From NCBI GenBank assembly GCA_001789515.1, contig MFZT01000004.1:14711-20063 (forward strand): a stretch of 5,353 bases of DNA. Direction: 5' to 3'. Within the stretch, counting starts at the first letter, position 1. Each line of letters opens with the position of its first letter. The position numbers and the translations under genes are program-made. This DNA is from Candidatus Roizmanbacteria bacterium RIFCSPHIGHO2_02_FULL_43_11. GTDB taxonomy: Bacteria > Patescibacteriota > Microgenomatia > UBA1406 > HO2-37-13b. Positions 1 to 5,353 of the stretch are shown piece by piece. The notes below the pieces were generated by a model that was given only the letters and a program-made list of their open reading frames with translations, did no database searches and was not told the DNA's origin.

Positions 1-338
1 CCTGAATAAACATGACCGTTAAGTTCGGGCCTTGACTGAAGTTCTCTGATCCGTGCTAAATGTGCAGCAGAGACTTCCTCGCGGATTGCAGGAAGGCTTT
101 CTGGGGTGAGTGTTGCACTAATATCTCGATACAAAAGACCTGTATAAGGGTGGTCCGTGTCAATGACAGAATAGGTCTGAGCCCCGGAAAACCTTTCAAG
201 ATATCTCAGGAATCCATCAATGCTAAACCGAACATCTTCAGCATGGTGATGCTCACTGCCCACCGCATCCGGACGCATGTGAACATGACCAATTGGGCCA
301 CCAAACCATTCGCTGAGTTCTCCTTTTAGGTCAGTCAT
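1..338 (-). CDS. PHP-domain metal-dependent phosphatase, N-terminal part (cut by window edge)
   Basis: An open frame runs from ATG at 338-336 leftwards off the window, giving 112 complete codons without a stop. Residues 17-20 (GHVH) supply the HxH signature that opens a PHP domain, and residues 59-65 (IDTDHPY) match the second PHP motif, usually written TDH. The roughly 43-residue spacing and the predicted strand before TDH fit a PHP TIM-like barrel. PHP proteins bind two or three metal ions and hydrolyse phosphoesters, for example histidinol phosphate, nucleotides or DNA ends. The substrate here cannot be read because the rest of the active site lies outside the window. The ATG overlaps the stop of the methyltransferase by 8 bases, so the two are probably cotranscribed and translationally coupled. 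No Shine-Dalgarno precedes it. An amidohydrolase-type barrel, which also starts with HxH, is the main alternative. Confidence 0.7.
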   Translation of the reverse strand, partial: MTDLKGELSEWFGGPIGHVHMRPDAVGSEHHHAEDVRFSIDGFLRYLERFSGAQTYSVIDTDHPYTGLLYRDISATLTPESLPAIREEVSAAHLARIRELQSRPELNGHVYS

Positions 339-1071
339 GATTGTCAAGAATATACATAAGCTGTCCCTGCAAAAAGCTTGGTACACATTTTCCTGAGGAG
401 TAGCTTACATAGTACTTATGAATGACTCTAAGTCCCGACAAACGAATAGATTGATCCATTTCAAGTGGAGAAAAAAGATGTACCCGAGCATCAATATCAA
501 CACCACTTTTCATATGCATTTGAAACGATATGTCTCCACTTGAATCGTCCAGATGAACGATGTCTTTTATCATATTCAGAAAAGCATTTTTCCCGTACTG
601 TGCATAGTTGTACCTATTATTTACGTCCACGAAAACTAGGCCGTTTGGTTTAAGCCACAGTGCCATTTTATTCAGAGCAATATGTCTGCTCCTTTTTGAG
701 TCAATATGTCCCAAAACATTCCACAAGCAGGTGATGTAATCGAATGAATGAGGAGGAAGTTCGATGTTTGTGATATCTCCCTCAAGAGTTTTCATATTTG
801 TATATGAACGACAAAGATCGGCCATGTTTTTACTATTTTCAATTACTGTCAGTGCGCCAAATCTTCCGCGTTCTTTGAGCTTCTGTATTCTTGCCCCATC
901 TCCAGATCCTATGTCCAAAACGTGCAAGGGAGGTCGCTGAAACTGAGCGATAGTATTGAGAATAACGTGATTTATACCCTCTAAATAGGCAGTTCTCGAC
1001 TGTGCGTATTCTTGATAGTATGGCGCAAAAGTGTCATAGAGTACCTGGGAAGCATTTTGTGAGGCAGGCAT
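331..1071 (-). CDS. Class I SAM-dependent methyltransferase
   Basis: This is a 246-residue cytosolic methyltransferase of the Rossmann-like class I fold. Motif I is VLDIGSGDG at residues 51-59. The acidic residue that binds the SAM ribose is probably Glu78 in VIENS, and Asp99 in LEGDI is the adenine-side acidic position. Residues 110-123 (FDYITCLWNVLGHI) form the motif IV region, and the strand GLVFVDVNN at 144-152 follows. The C-terminal half (about 155-246) would form the substrate cap and is not diagnostic. The frame stays open to 1140, but I chose ATG 1071 for two reasons: the 23 extra residues would be antisense to the strongly conserved N-terminus of the divergent Ham1-like gene, and a perfect TATAAT lies 6 bases upstream of ATG 1071. 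It overlaps the phosphatase gene downstream by 8 bases. The methyl acceptor is unknown; a sugar or other small molecule is plausible from context. Confidence 0.88.
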   Translation of the reverse strand: MPASQNASQVLYDTFAPYYQEYAQSRTAYLEGINHVILNTIAQFQRPPLHVLDIGSGDGARIQKLKERGRFGALTVIENSKNMADLCRSYTNMKTLEGDITNIELPPHSFDYITCLWNVLGHIDSKRSRHIALNKMALWLKPNGLVFVDVNNRYNYAQYGKNAFLNMIKDIVHLDDSSGDISFQMHMKSGVDIDARVHLFSPLEMDQSIRLSGLRVIHKYYVSYSSGKCVPSFLQGQLMYILDNHD

Positions 1072-1076
1072 GTTAC

Positions 1077-1082
1077 TATTAT
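1077..1082 (+). promoter_or_regulatory. -10-like box TATTAT for the rightward operon, probably leaderless
   Basis: TATTAT (5 of 6 matches to TATAAT) lies 7 bases before ATG 1090 on the plus strand, overlapping the minus-strand TATAAT by five bases. It fits the TANNNT pattern seen in front of bacterial leaderless genes. The only 5' untranslated space is the 18-base gap, which has no Shine-Dalgarno. A weak TTGTGA at 1057-1062 is too close to serve as a standard -35 element. Confidence 0.45.
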
Positions 1083-1083
1083 A
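1078..1083 (-). promoter_or_regulatory. -10 box TATAAT of a likely leaderless promoter for the methyltransferase
   Basis: On the minus strand the sequence reads TATAAT, then six bases (AGTAAC), then the ATG at 1071. This is the spacing expected when transcription starts on the A of the start codon. No convincing -35 hexamer is visible upstream, where the sequence is already coding for the divergent gene. The box position also supports 1071 over the longer start at 1140. The transcription start itself is inferred. Confidence 0.6.
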
Positions 1084-1089
1084 TACAAT

Positions 1090-1680
1090 ATGGCTGGAAG
1101 GAATCTGGTAATTGGTACAAGGAATGCAGAGCGCCATCAAAAACTTTCATCGGCAATCAGCACAATACAGAGGATTACCATATGTACGCCTGATGATTTT
1201 TCTGTAAAAGAATCACCTCAAGAGACTGGAAAAACAGAATTAGAAAATGCTTTATTAAAAGCAAAATTTTACTATAACCAAATTATGATACCGACATTAA
1301 GTGTTGATGATGGATTGCATCTTGATAATGCAGACGTGAGTCCTCAAGAAAAGATTAAAAGGAACATTGGCAACAATGTGGATAATAATGCAGTGTTTCA
1401 TTATTGGAGTAAGCTGCTAAAAGCACAGGGTTCACAGCGAGGGTACATACACAAAGCATGTGCAATAGTAACAGATCTGCATGAAATTATATGGATGAAT
1501 CGCATACAAGTGACACTCTCTTTTGCAGATGTCCGCTACTCAGATGGCAATCCCTTGAACTATTTCATAGTTCCTAACGGCTATACGACTCCAATTCGCT
1601 CCTTTTCTGCAGACCAAAGCAGAAAATTTACGCTATATTGTTATAAGCCAATTATTCATTTAATAAAACTATATGTCTAA
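1090..1680 (+). CDS. Divergent Ham1/RdgB-like nucleoside triphosphate pyrophosphatase
   Basis: This 196-residue protein has the expected length for the Ham1/RdgB (ITPase-like) family, which splits non-canonical (d)NTPs into NMP and pyrophosphate. Visible family signatures are LVIGTRNAERHQKL at 6-19 (normally xxATGNxGKxxEL), ETGKTELENALLKAK at 45-59 with the substrate-binding lysine at Lys57, and PTLSVDDGLHLD at 68-79, where Asp73 aligns with catalytic Asp69 of E. coli RdgB. Several hallmarks are altered. DDSG has become VDDG. The PGxxSAR stretch is unrecognisable, replaced by a Lys/Asn-rich segment at about 83-100. GxGYDPxF is reduced to GNPLNYFIVPNGY at 153-165. The late SHR motif that contacts the base is missing. 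The base specificity has therefore probably changed, or the protein has a different role. The ATG at 1090 begins directly before the family N-terminus, and the gene's stop overlaps the next start by 8 bases. Confidence 0.78.
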   Translation: MAGRNLVIGTRNAERHQKLSSAISTIQRITICTPDDFSVKESPQETGKTELENALLKAKFYYNQIMIPTLSVDDGLHLDNADVSPQEKIKRNIGNNVDNNAVFHYWSKLLKAQGSQRGYIHKACAIVTDLHEIIWMNRIQVTLSFADVRYSDGNPLNYFIVPNGYTTPIRSFSADQSRKFTLYCYKPIIHLIKLYV

Positions 1681-2080
1681 TAAACCAACAGTGTTTCTTT
1701 CAGGGCCGATGAGAGGTCTGTCAAGAGAAGTATCTCTAGGATGGAGGAAACAGGCAGAAGAACTTCTTAAGGATAAATTTGTGACCATGCATGCGCTGCG
1801 CGGTCGCGAAGACCATGAAACAATACCCGATTCAAGAGCAGCAATTGCTCGTGACAAGTCAGATATTCTCAAAGCAGACATTCTTCTGGTTAATGATTTA
1901 TTCGAAAACGCAAGCATGATCGGGACAGCGATGGAGACGATCTTTGCTTGGGAGGCACATAAGATCGTGATTATATTTGGCGAAGCACATGTACAAGATT
2001 ATTGGCTGAATTATCATGCACACATGCGCTGTACATCATTGGAGGAAGCATGTGAGATATTAAACACACTTTTCTGTTGA
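1673..2080 (+). CDS. Nucleoside 2-deoxyribosyltransferase-like protein (possible nucleotide N-glycosidase)
   Basis: This 135-residue single-domain protein belongs to the nucleoside 2-deoxyribosyltransferase / DUF4406-like superfamily. The N-terminal VFLSGPMRG at 7-15 is the typical first strand and phosphate/ribose loop. ARDKSDILKADILLVND at 59-75 is the acidic helix-strand segment, and SMIGTAMETIFAWEAHK at 81-97 carries the GTxxE motif with the presumed nucleophile Glu88. Family members cleave or exchange the N-glycosidic bond of (deoxy)nucleosides; a subset (the MilB/BlsM type and the mammalian DNPH1 type) hydrolyse nucleoside monophosphates to free base and sugar phosphate. Glu88 argues for activity, but which substrate is used cannot be told by eye. 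The start overlaps the preceding Ham1-like gene by 8 bases, so the two products are probably made together and could act in series on the same nucleotide. No Shine-Dalgarno is visible. The aminotransferase follows after 3 bases. Confidence 0.8.
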   Translation: MSNKPTVFLSGPMRGLSREVSLGWRKQAEELLKDKFVTMHALRGREDHETIPDSRAAIARDKSDILKADILLVNDLFENASMIGTAMETIFAWEAHKIVIIFGEAHVQDYWLNYHAHMRCTSLEEACEILNTLFC

Positions 2081-2083
2081 TAC

Positions 2084-3181
2084 ATGGTAACAATCCCTCT
2101 TTATAAGCCATATATTACTGAAGATGAACACAGAGCTGTATCACGAGTGTTGCGTGGAGGAGTTTTAAGCAGAGGGCCTGAAGTGGAGAACTTCGAGCAG
2201 GAATTTGCTGAGTACATGGGTAAAAGCCATGCGATTGCTGTGAACAATGGGACTGCCGGACTGCATGTTGCCATTAAAGCATTAGGATGGAGTGCAGGAG
2301 ATCGTATTATTACTACGCCTTTCAGTTTTATTGCGTCGGCCAATTCACTGCTCTTTGAAAATATAGAGCCTGTTTTTGCAGATATTGGTGATGATTACAA
2401 TATCGACCCGACACATATCGAAAAAAAACTCACAAAAAACACACGAGGGATACTCTTGGTTCATATATTTGGCCTGCCTGCATATTCAAAACATCTTCAC
2501 AGTCTTGTGAGAGGACACAATCTCGAAGTTATTGAGGATGCATGTGAAGCCATTGAGCGACCGAGTGATGACTTTATGGTTGCCAAATTAGGTGCATGTA
2601 CAGTGTATGGATTCTATGAAAACAAACAACTAACAACGGGTGGTGAAGGAGGAGCAGTGATAACAAATAACCAGGCATTGGCAGAACGCTGTCGCTCACT
2701 TAGGAATCAGGGAAACATTCATCACGCTTCATGGCTTAATCACATTCAATTAGGGTATAACTACAGGATGACAGAAATGCAAGCTGCCTTTGGTCGGGTG
2801 CAGTTAAAGAGACTTAACTGGGCTCTTAAGCAACGCGAACTCATTGCAGACAGATATGAGGATCTTTTTGAAGGTGTGCCGGGAGTCAAAATCCCCTCTG
2901 TGCATCCACGTAGGAGCTGGTTTGTATACCCTGTTCAATTTGAAACAAAAAGGGCGAGAGATAAAGTGCTTGACGATTTGCATTCACATGGGATTGCAGC
3001 CAGGGAATACTTTGCGCCCATACATTTATATGCACATTTTAGAAAATTTGGTTATAAGCCTGGAGATTTTCCAAAAACAGAGTATGCTTCTCAAACTACT
3101 ATTGTTATACCGTTTTTCGTTGGAATGACCTACCATCAACAAGACAGAGTTGCGACCGTTATAGCGTCATCTCTTAAATGA
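2084..3181 (+). CDS. DegT/DnrJ/EryC1/StrS-family PLP-dependent aminotransferase
   Basis: At 365 residues this is a full-length fold-type I aminotransferase of the sugar aminotransferase family, which normally converts a keto group on a nucleotide-linked sugar or cyclitol into an amine using glutamate or glutamine. IPLYKPYITEDE at 4-15 is the usual opening. GVLSRGPEVENFEQEFAEY at 26-44 and AVNNGTAGLHVAIKAL at 52-67 form the phosphate/substrate loop region. VIEDACEA at 149-156 provides Asp152 for the PLP ring nitrogen. YENKQLTTGGEGG at 178-190 contains Lys181, the Schiff-base lysine, so an aminotransferase is more likely than a Lys-to-His dehydratase such as ColD. GYNYRMTEMQAAFGRVQL at 224-241 is the standard dimer-interface motif. 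The start lies 3 bases after the preceding stop and the glycosyltransferase follows after 6 bases. The sugar substrate is unknown; no sugar dehydratase or nucleotidyltransferase is visible in the window to supply it. Confidence 0.93.
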   Translation: MVTIPLYKPYITEDEHRAVSRVLRGGVLSRGPEVENFEQEFAEYMGKSHAIAVNNGTAGLHVAIKALGWSAGDRIITTPFSFIASANSLLFENIEPVFADIGDDYNIDPTHIEKKLTKNTRGILLVHIFGLPAYSKHLHSLVRGHNLEVIEDACEAIERPSDDFMVAKLGACTVYGFYENKQLTTGGEGGAVITNNQALAERCRSLRNQGNIHHASWLNHIQLGYNYRMTEMQAAFGRVQLKRLNWALKQRELIADRYEDLFEGVPGVKIPSVHPRRSWFVYPVQFETKRARDKVLDDLHSHGIAAREYFAPIHLYAHFRKFGYKPGDFPKTEYASQTTIVIPFFVGMTYHQQDRVATVIASSLK

Positions 3182-3187
3182 CACGCC

Positions 3188-4384
3188 ATGAAAAAAGTAC
3201 TTTTCATCTGCTCTGTCTATAAACCAAATGTTGGAGGGGTTGAAACAGCGATTGATGAGCTTGCGAAGTTTTATGTGGAACAAGGTTTACAGGTGACAAT
3301 ATTAACAAAACGCTTCCCATTTAACCTCCCAGACTATGAAGAGATTGACCATATTCCTGTGGTGCGTATTGACAGGCCGAAAACCTTCAAAGATTATGAC
3401 AAAACATGGCGTGCTCTTGCAGCATATAAGGACGTTATAACAAGTGACATCATACATGTTATGGGTGTCAGGAGGCCAATGACCTATATTGCGCTTATGC
3501 TTGGTAAGTTATGGAAGGTCCCTGTAATCATCAATTTTAGTGGTGGAGATATTTTTGACAAAAATGACGCCGAATCTATGCGTATATGGGAAGAAGGAAA
3601 AGACATTACTCCGCAATCTATACAGCAGGCAGATTTCTATATAGCGTTTTCAAAGGACATTGCTGAGCAAGCCCACGCATGTATTCCAGACCTGCCTGAT
3701 ATTGCCGTTGTATATGCGGGGATATATACCAAAAACATAAAATACGTCAGGAGGTTTGAGGCTCTGCGACCATATCTTCTCTCAGTGCGCCGGCTTTATT
3801 ATGCAAAGGGTCTTGATATTCTCATTTCTGCATTCGCACGTGTCCAAAAGAAGCATCCAAAATTTGATCTGTACATTGTTGGAGATGGACCTGAGATGGA
3901 TAATCTCAAGAAACAGACACAGGCTCTTGGATTCGAGGATGAAGTGAAGTTTATGGGCACACAACCCCTTGAGACAGTCTATGCTCTTATGAAGGGATCT
4001 GTAGCGCACATTTGCCCTTCACGTTCCGAAGGTGGAGGAACTGTCAACATTGAGGCCCAAGCAGCAGGAACGATTGCTATAGGCAGCACAGCAGGGGGTA
4101 TCCCTGAGTATATTGCAGATAACGAAACAGGTTTGCTTTTTCAATCAGAAGATGTTTTTGATTTAACAAAGAAGTTACTTGCAATTATTGAGGATGAAAC
4201 GTTACGTGAAAGGTTGGTACAGACAGCGCTACATCGTATTGACACGTTTGATTGGAATCATGTCGCACGACAATACCTTGATATGTATACAAAGGCTCGA
4301 GCCACGTATAATAACAGGTCGCTTGTGCCATGGAAAGATAACGTTATAGAGAATTGGCAGGAGCTTCAAGATATATGGATGTAG
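3188..4384 (+). CDS. Glycosyltransferase, GT-B fold, GT4 family type
   Basis: This 398-residue retaining-type glycosyltransferase has the two-domain GT-B layout. The N-terminal acceptor domain begins MKKVLFICSVYKPNVGGVET, with the glycine loop at 14-18. The C-terminal donor domain starts around 197 with SVRRLYYAKGLDILISAF (Arg202 and Lys207 at the positions that contact donor phosphates), followed by LYIVGDGPEMDNL at 228-240 and VKFMGTQPLETVYALM at 253-268. The EX7E signature that binds the donor sugar is Glu281-Glu289, followed by AGGIPEYI at 302-309. These motifs support transfer from a nucleotide-activated sugar to an acceptor I cannot identify. No membrane segment is evident; some GT4 enzymes sit peripherally on the membrane. 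A tail of about 28 residues (370-398) extends beyond the usual end of the fold. It lies between the aminotransferase (6-base gap) and the kinase (10-base overlap), so it may transfer the amino sugar made next door. Confidence 0.92.
   Translation: MKKVLFICSVYKPNVGGVETAIDELAKFYVEQGLQVTILTKRFPFNLPDYEEIDHIPVVRIDRPKTFKDYDKTWRALAAYKDVITSDIIHVMGVRRPMTYIALMLGKLWKVPVIINFSGGDIFDKNDAESMRIWEEGKDITPQSIQQADFYIAFSKDIAEQAHACIPDLPDIAVVYAGIYTKNIKYVRRFEALRPYLLSVRRLYYAKGLDILISAFARVQKKHPKFDLYIVGDGPEMDNLKKQTQALGFEDEVKFMGTQPLETVYALMKGSVAHICPSRSEGGGTVNIEAQAAGTIAIGSTAGGIPEYIADNETGLLFQSEDVFDLTKKLLAIIEDETLRERLVQTALHRIDTFDWNHVARQYLDMYTKARATYNNRSLVPWKDNVIENWQELQDIWM
4359..4363 (+). promoter_or_regulatory. Shine-Dalgarno-like AGGAG before the kinase start
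   Basis: AGGAG lies 11 bases upstream of ATG 4375 inside the end of the glycosyltransferase gene, where it encodes a Gln-Glu pair. The spacing is longer than ideal and the site may be a coincidence of coding sequence, but it favours ATG 4375 over ATG 4390, which has no such site. A TTG at 4354 overlaps the site's own position and is not a sensible start. Confidence 0.35.
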
Positions 4385-5289
4385 ATATCATGAATATCGT
4401 GAAGCAGTATTACGGTCTGGAAACAGCCGAGGTTGGGTTGATTCGAGAGAGCTCCGATAACGTGTTATATAAGATTGGTATGGGGGCAAGGTCCTATGTC
4501 TTACGTCTTGCGAAGAGAACGAAAAAGGACACTATCGTATTCGAAGCGCAACTCATCCACAGACTGATTTCCATCCATATACCCACGCCAGAGTGGATAC
4601 CTACATTGAAAGACGAGTCCTTTGCTACACTCCCCGATGGGCGAATAGGTGTGTTAATGCCCTATATTGACGGAATTCCAGTTGAAGGTGACAACATAGG
4701 GGAATATGCCCGGCAAGCTGGAGAGCTGCTTGCCTCTATTCATAATGCAACACATAAACTCAAACTTGAGGCTCTGCAAACCCGTACAATTTTTTCTGAA
4801 CTGGAAAGGGCAATCGCTCAGCAGGATATCTATATACGATCTTTTGGTGATGGGAAAGAGTTTATTGAATATGTCACACACTATATGGGTGCAGGAAAGG
4901 AGAGGACTCATGATGACTATATTATTCACAACGATTTCAGGCCACACAATCTGCTACAGACACAGGAGAAGGATCTCTTTGCTATAGATTTTGACTGGGC
5001 ATGTTATGGTCCTGCTGCCAGGGACCTCGCACATGCGGTGGTAGAATGGTCAATGCTGGATGGGCAAAACGAACCCAATTTGCACATTCAGAAAATGTTT
5101 CTTGAAGGGTATCACCATGTTATACATTCACCAGTGTCAAACGATTTTACCTTCTGGGCAGCATTCTCGTGTCTTTCAGATACAGTAACGTATATCTCTG
5201 ACAAAGTTGACAGGAAGGAGGAACTTCCAGATAGAGTACGATCATATATGTATAAAAAATTCACATACTATCATGGCCTCCAGGCGTAG
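4375..5289 (+). CDS. Aminoglycoside phosphotransferase / homoserine-kinase-II-type small-molecule kinase
   Basis: The 304-residue protein has the protein-kinase-like APH fold, which transfers the ATP gamma-phosphate to a hydroxyl on a small molecule (aminoglycoside, homoserine, choline, sugar). SSDNVLYKIG at 27-36 resembles the nucleotide-binding strands, YVLRLAKR at 41-48 carries a basic residue (Arg44) where kinases usually have lysine, and Glu58 can be its partner. The catalytic loop IIHNDFRPHNLL at 183-194 gives Asp187 and Asn192. FAIDFDWACYGPAARDLAH at 202-220 is the metal-binding segment with Asp205 and Asp207, typical of this family. All catalytic acids are intact, so it should be active. 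I chose ATG 4375, which overlaps the glycosyltransferase stop by 10 bases; ATG 4390 is possible. In this setting it more likely phosphorylates a pathway intermediate or product than confers antibiotic resistance, though self-protection by phosphorylation is a known pattern in aminoglycoside clusters. Confidence 0.88.
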   Translation: MDVDIMNIVKQYYGLETAEVGLIRESSDNVLYKIGMGARSYVLRLAKRTKKDTIVFEAQLIHRLISIHIPTPEWIPTLKDESFATLPDGRIGVLMPYIDGIPVEGDNIGEYARQAGELLASIHNATHKLKLEALQTRTIFSELERAIAQQDIYIRSFGDGKEFIEYVTHYMGAGKERTHDDYIIHNDFRPHNLLQTQEKDLFAIDFDWACYGPAARDLAHAVVEWSMLDGQNEPNLHIQKMFLEGYHHVIHSPVSNDFTFWAAFSCLSDTVTYISDKVDRKEELPDRVRSYMYKKFTYYHGLQA

Positions 5290-5353
5290 CCCGTATTTCT
5301 TTTATACAGGCCTGAAGCAACTTGCTCAGGATTTGCAAGGAGATGAACATGTA
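5273..5353 (+). CDS. Start of an unidentified gene running off the window
   Basis: A frame opens at ATG 5273, overlaps the kinase stop by 17 bases and stays open for 27 codons to the last base. It reads MASRRSPYFFYTGLKQLAQ and then ends in a DEHV segment. The aromatic stretch followed by an amphipathic helix and a short acidic turn looks like genuine protein sequence, but it is too short to assign a family. The same-strand tight overlap agrees with the packing of the rest of the operon. A competing start is ATG 5349 in another frame, which has a well placed AAGGAG upstream. If that start is used, the 59 bases after the kinase would be a spacer. Confidence 0.45.
   Translation, partial: MASRRSPYFFYTGLKQLAQDLQGDEHV
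5337..5342 (+). promoter_or_regulatory. Shine-Dalgarno-like AAGGAG six bases before ATG 5349
   Basis: AAGGAG followed by six bases and ATG at 5349-5351 is the best-placed Shine-Dalgarno in the window. It lies inside the frame that opens at 5273, and ATG 5349 is out of that frame. It therefore either marks the true start of the next gene or is a coincidence of coding sequence. The window ends two bases later, so the choice cannot be made here. Confidence 0.4.

Noticed and set aside
60..329. Plus-strand open frame of 89 codons
   Set aside because: It is the complement of the PHP-type frame, which shows real metal-binding motifs; the plus-strand product has none.
1072..1140. Longer N-terminus of the methyltransferase starting at 1140
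   Set aside because: The 23 extra residues show no family similarity and lie antisense to the conserved N-terminus of the Ham1-like gene; the TATAAT box points to ATG 1071.
2532..2551. Glu155 in the aminotransferase where many family members have Gln or His, as a possible sign of altered chemistry
   Set aside because: As far as I recall, the EDACEA form is common in a large subfamily of DegT aminotransferases, and Lys181 and Asp152 are intact.
1641..3060. TTATAAGCC repeated near 1641, 2101 and 3052
   Set aside because: Each copy encodes Tyr-Lys-Pro in the correct frame of a different gene, with no similarity around it, so chance plus codon preference explains it.
3756..4775. Shared GAGGCTCTGC in the glycosyltransferase and kinase genes
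   Set aside because: It encodes Glu-Ala-Leu in both; a ten-base match without flanking similarity is not a meaningful repeat.
5311..5330. Imperfect inverted repeat (CCTGA-GCA pairing with TGC-TCAGG) as a possible terminator after the kinase
   Set aside because: It has a bulged A and a three-base loop, no T-run follows, and it lies inside the open frame starting at 5273; the operon appears to continue.

Overview
The window is a compact stretch of bacterial-type DNA in which almost every base is coding. It carries eight protein genes, two of them cut by the window ends. Non-coding sequence amounts to one 18-base divergent gap and spacers of 3 and 6 bases. I saw no RNA gene, mobile element, CRISPR array or clear terminator. 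G+C is moderate to low by eye. TAA, TGA and TAG are all used as stops. Shine-Dalgarno sequences are missing in front of most starts, and the divergent gap holds a TATAAT box exactly where a leaderless transcript would need it. This suggests a bacterium that relies heavily on leaderless or SD-independent initiation. I cannot name a phylum from the sequence.

Left part (1-1071, minus strand): a SAM-dependent methyltransferase (1071-331) is followed, with an 8-base overlap, by the N-terminal part of a PHP-type metal-dependent phosphatase (338 to beyond base 1). Right part (1090-5353, plus strand): six genes in tight series. They are a divergent Ham1/RdgB-like NTP pyrophosphatase, a nucleoside 2-deoxyribosyltransferase-like protein, a DegT/DnrJ/EryC1/StrS aminotransferase, a family-4-type glycosyltransferase, an aminoglycoside-phosphotransferase-fold kinase, and the start of an unidentified eighth gene. 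All junctions are overlaps or spacers of at most 6 bases, so the right arm reads as one operon.

Taken together the genes pair nucleotide chemistry (NTP to NMP, then glycosidic-bond cleavage) with amino-sugar chemistry (aminotransferase, glycosyltransferase), small-molecule phosphorylation and dephosphorylation (APH-like kinase, PHP phosphatase) and methylation. No visible protein has an evident signal peptide or membrane segment, and no flippase or polymerase is seen. A soluble pathway building a modified, sugar-containing small molecule, possibly nucleoside-like, therefore fits better than a standard surface polysaccharide locus, although the window is too short to exclude the latter. The family assignments rest on visible motifs; the joint pathway is inference.
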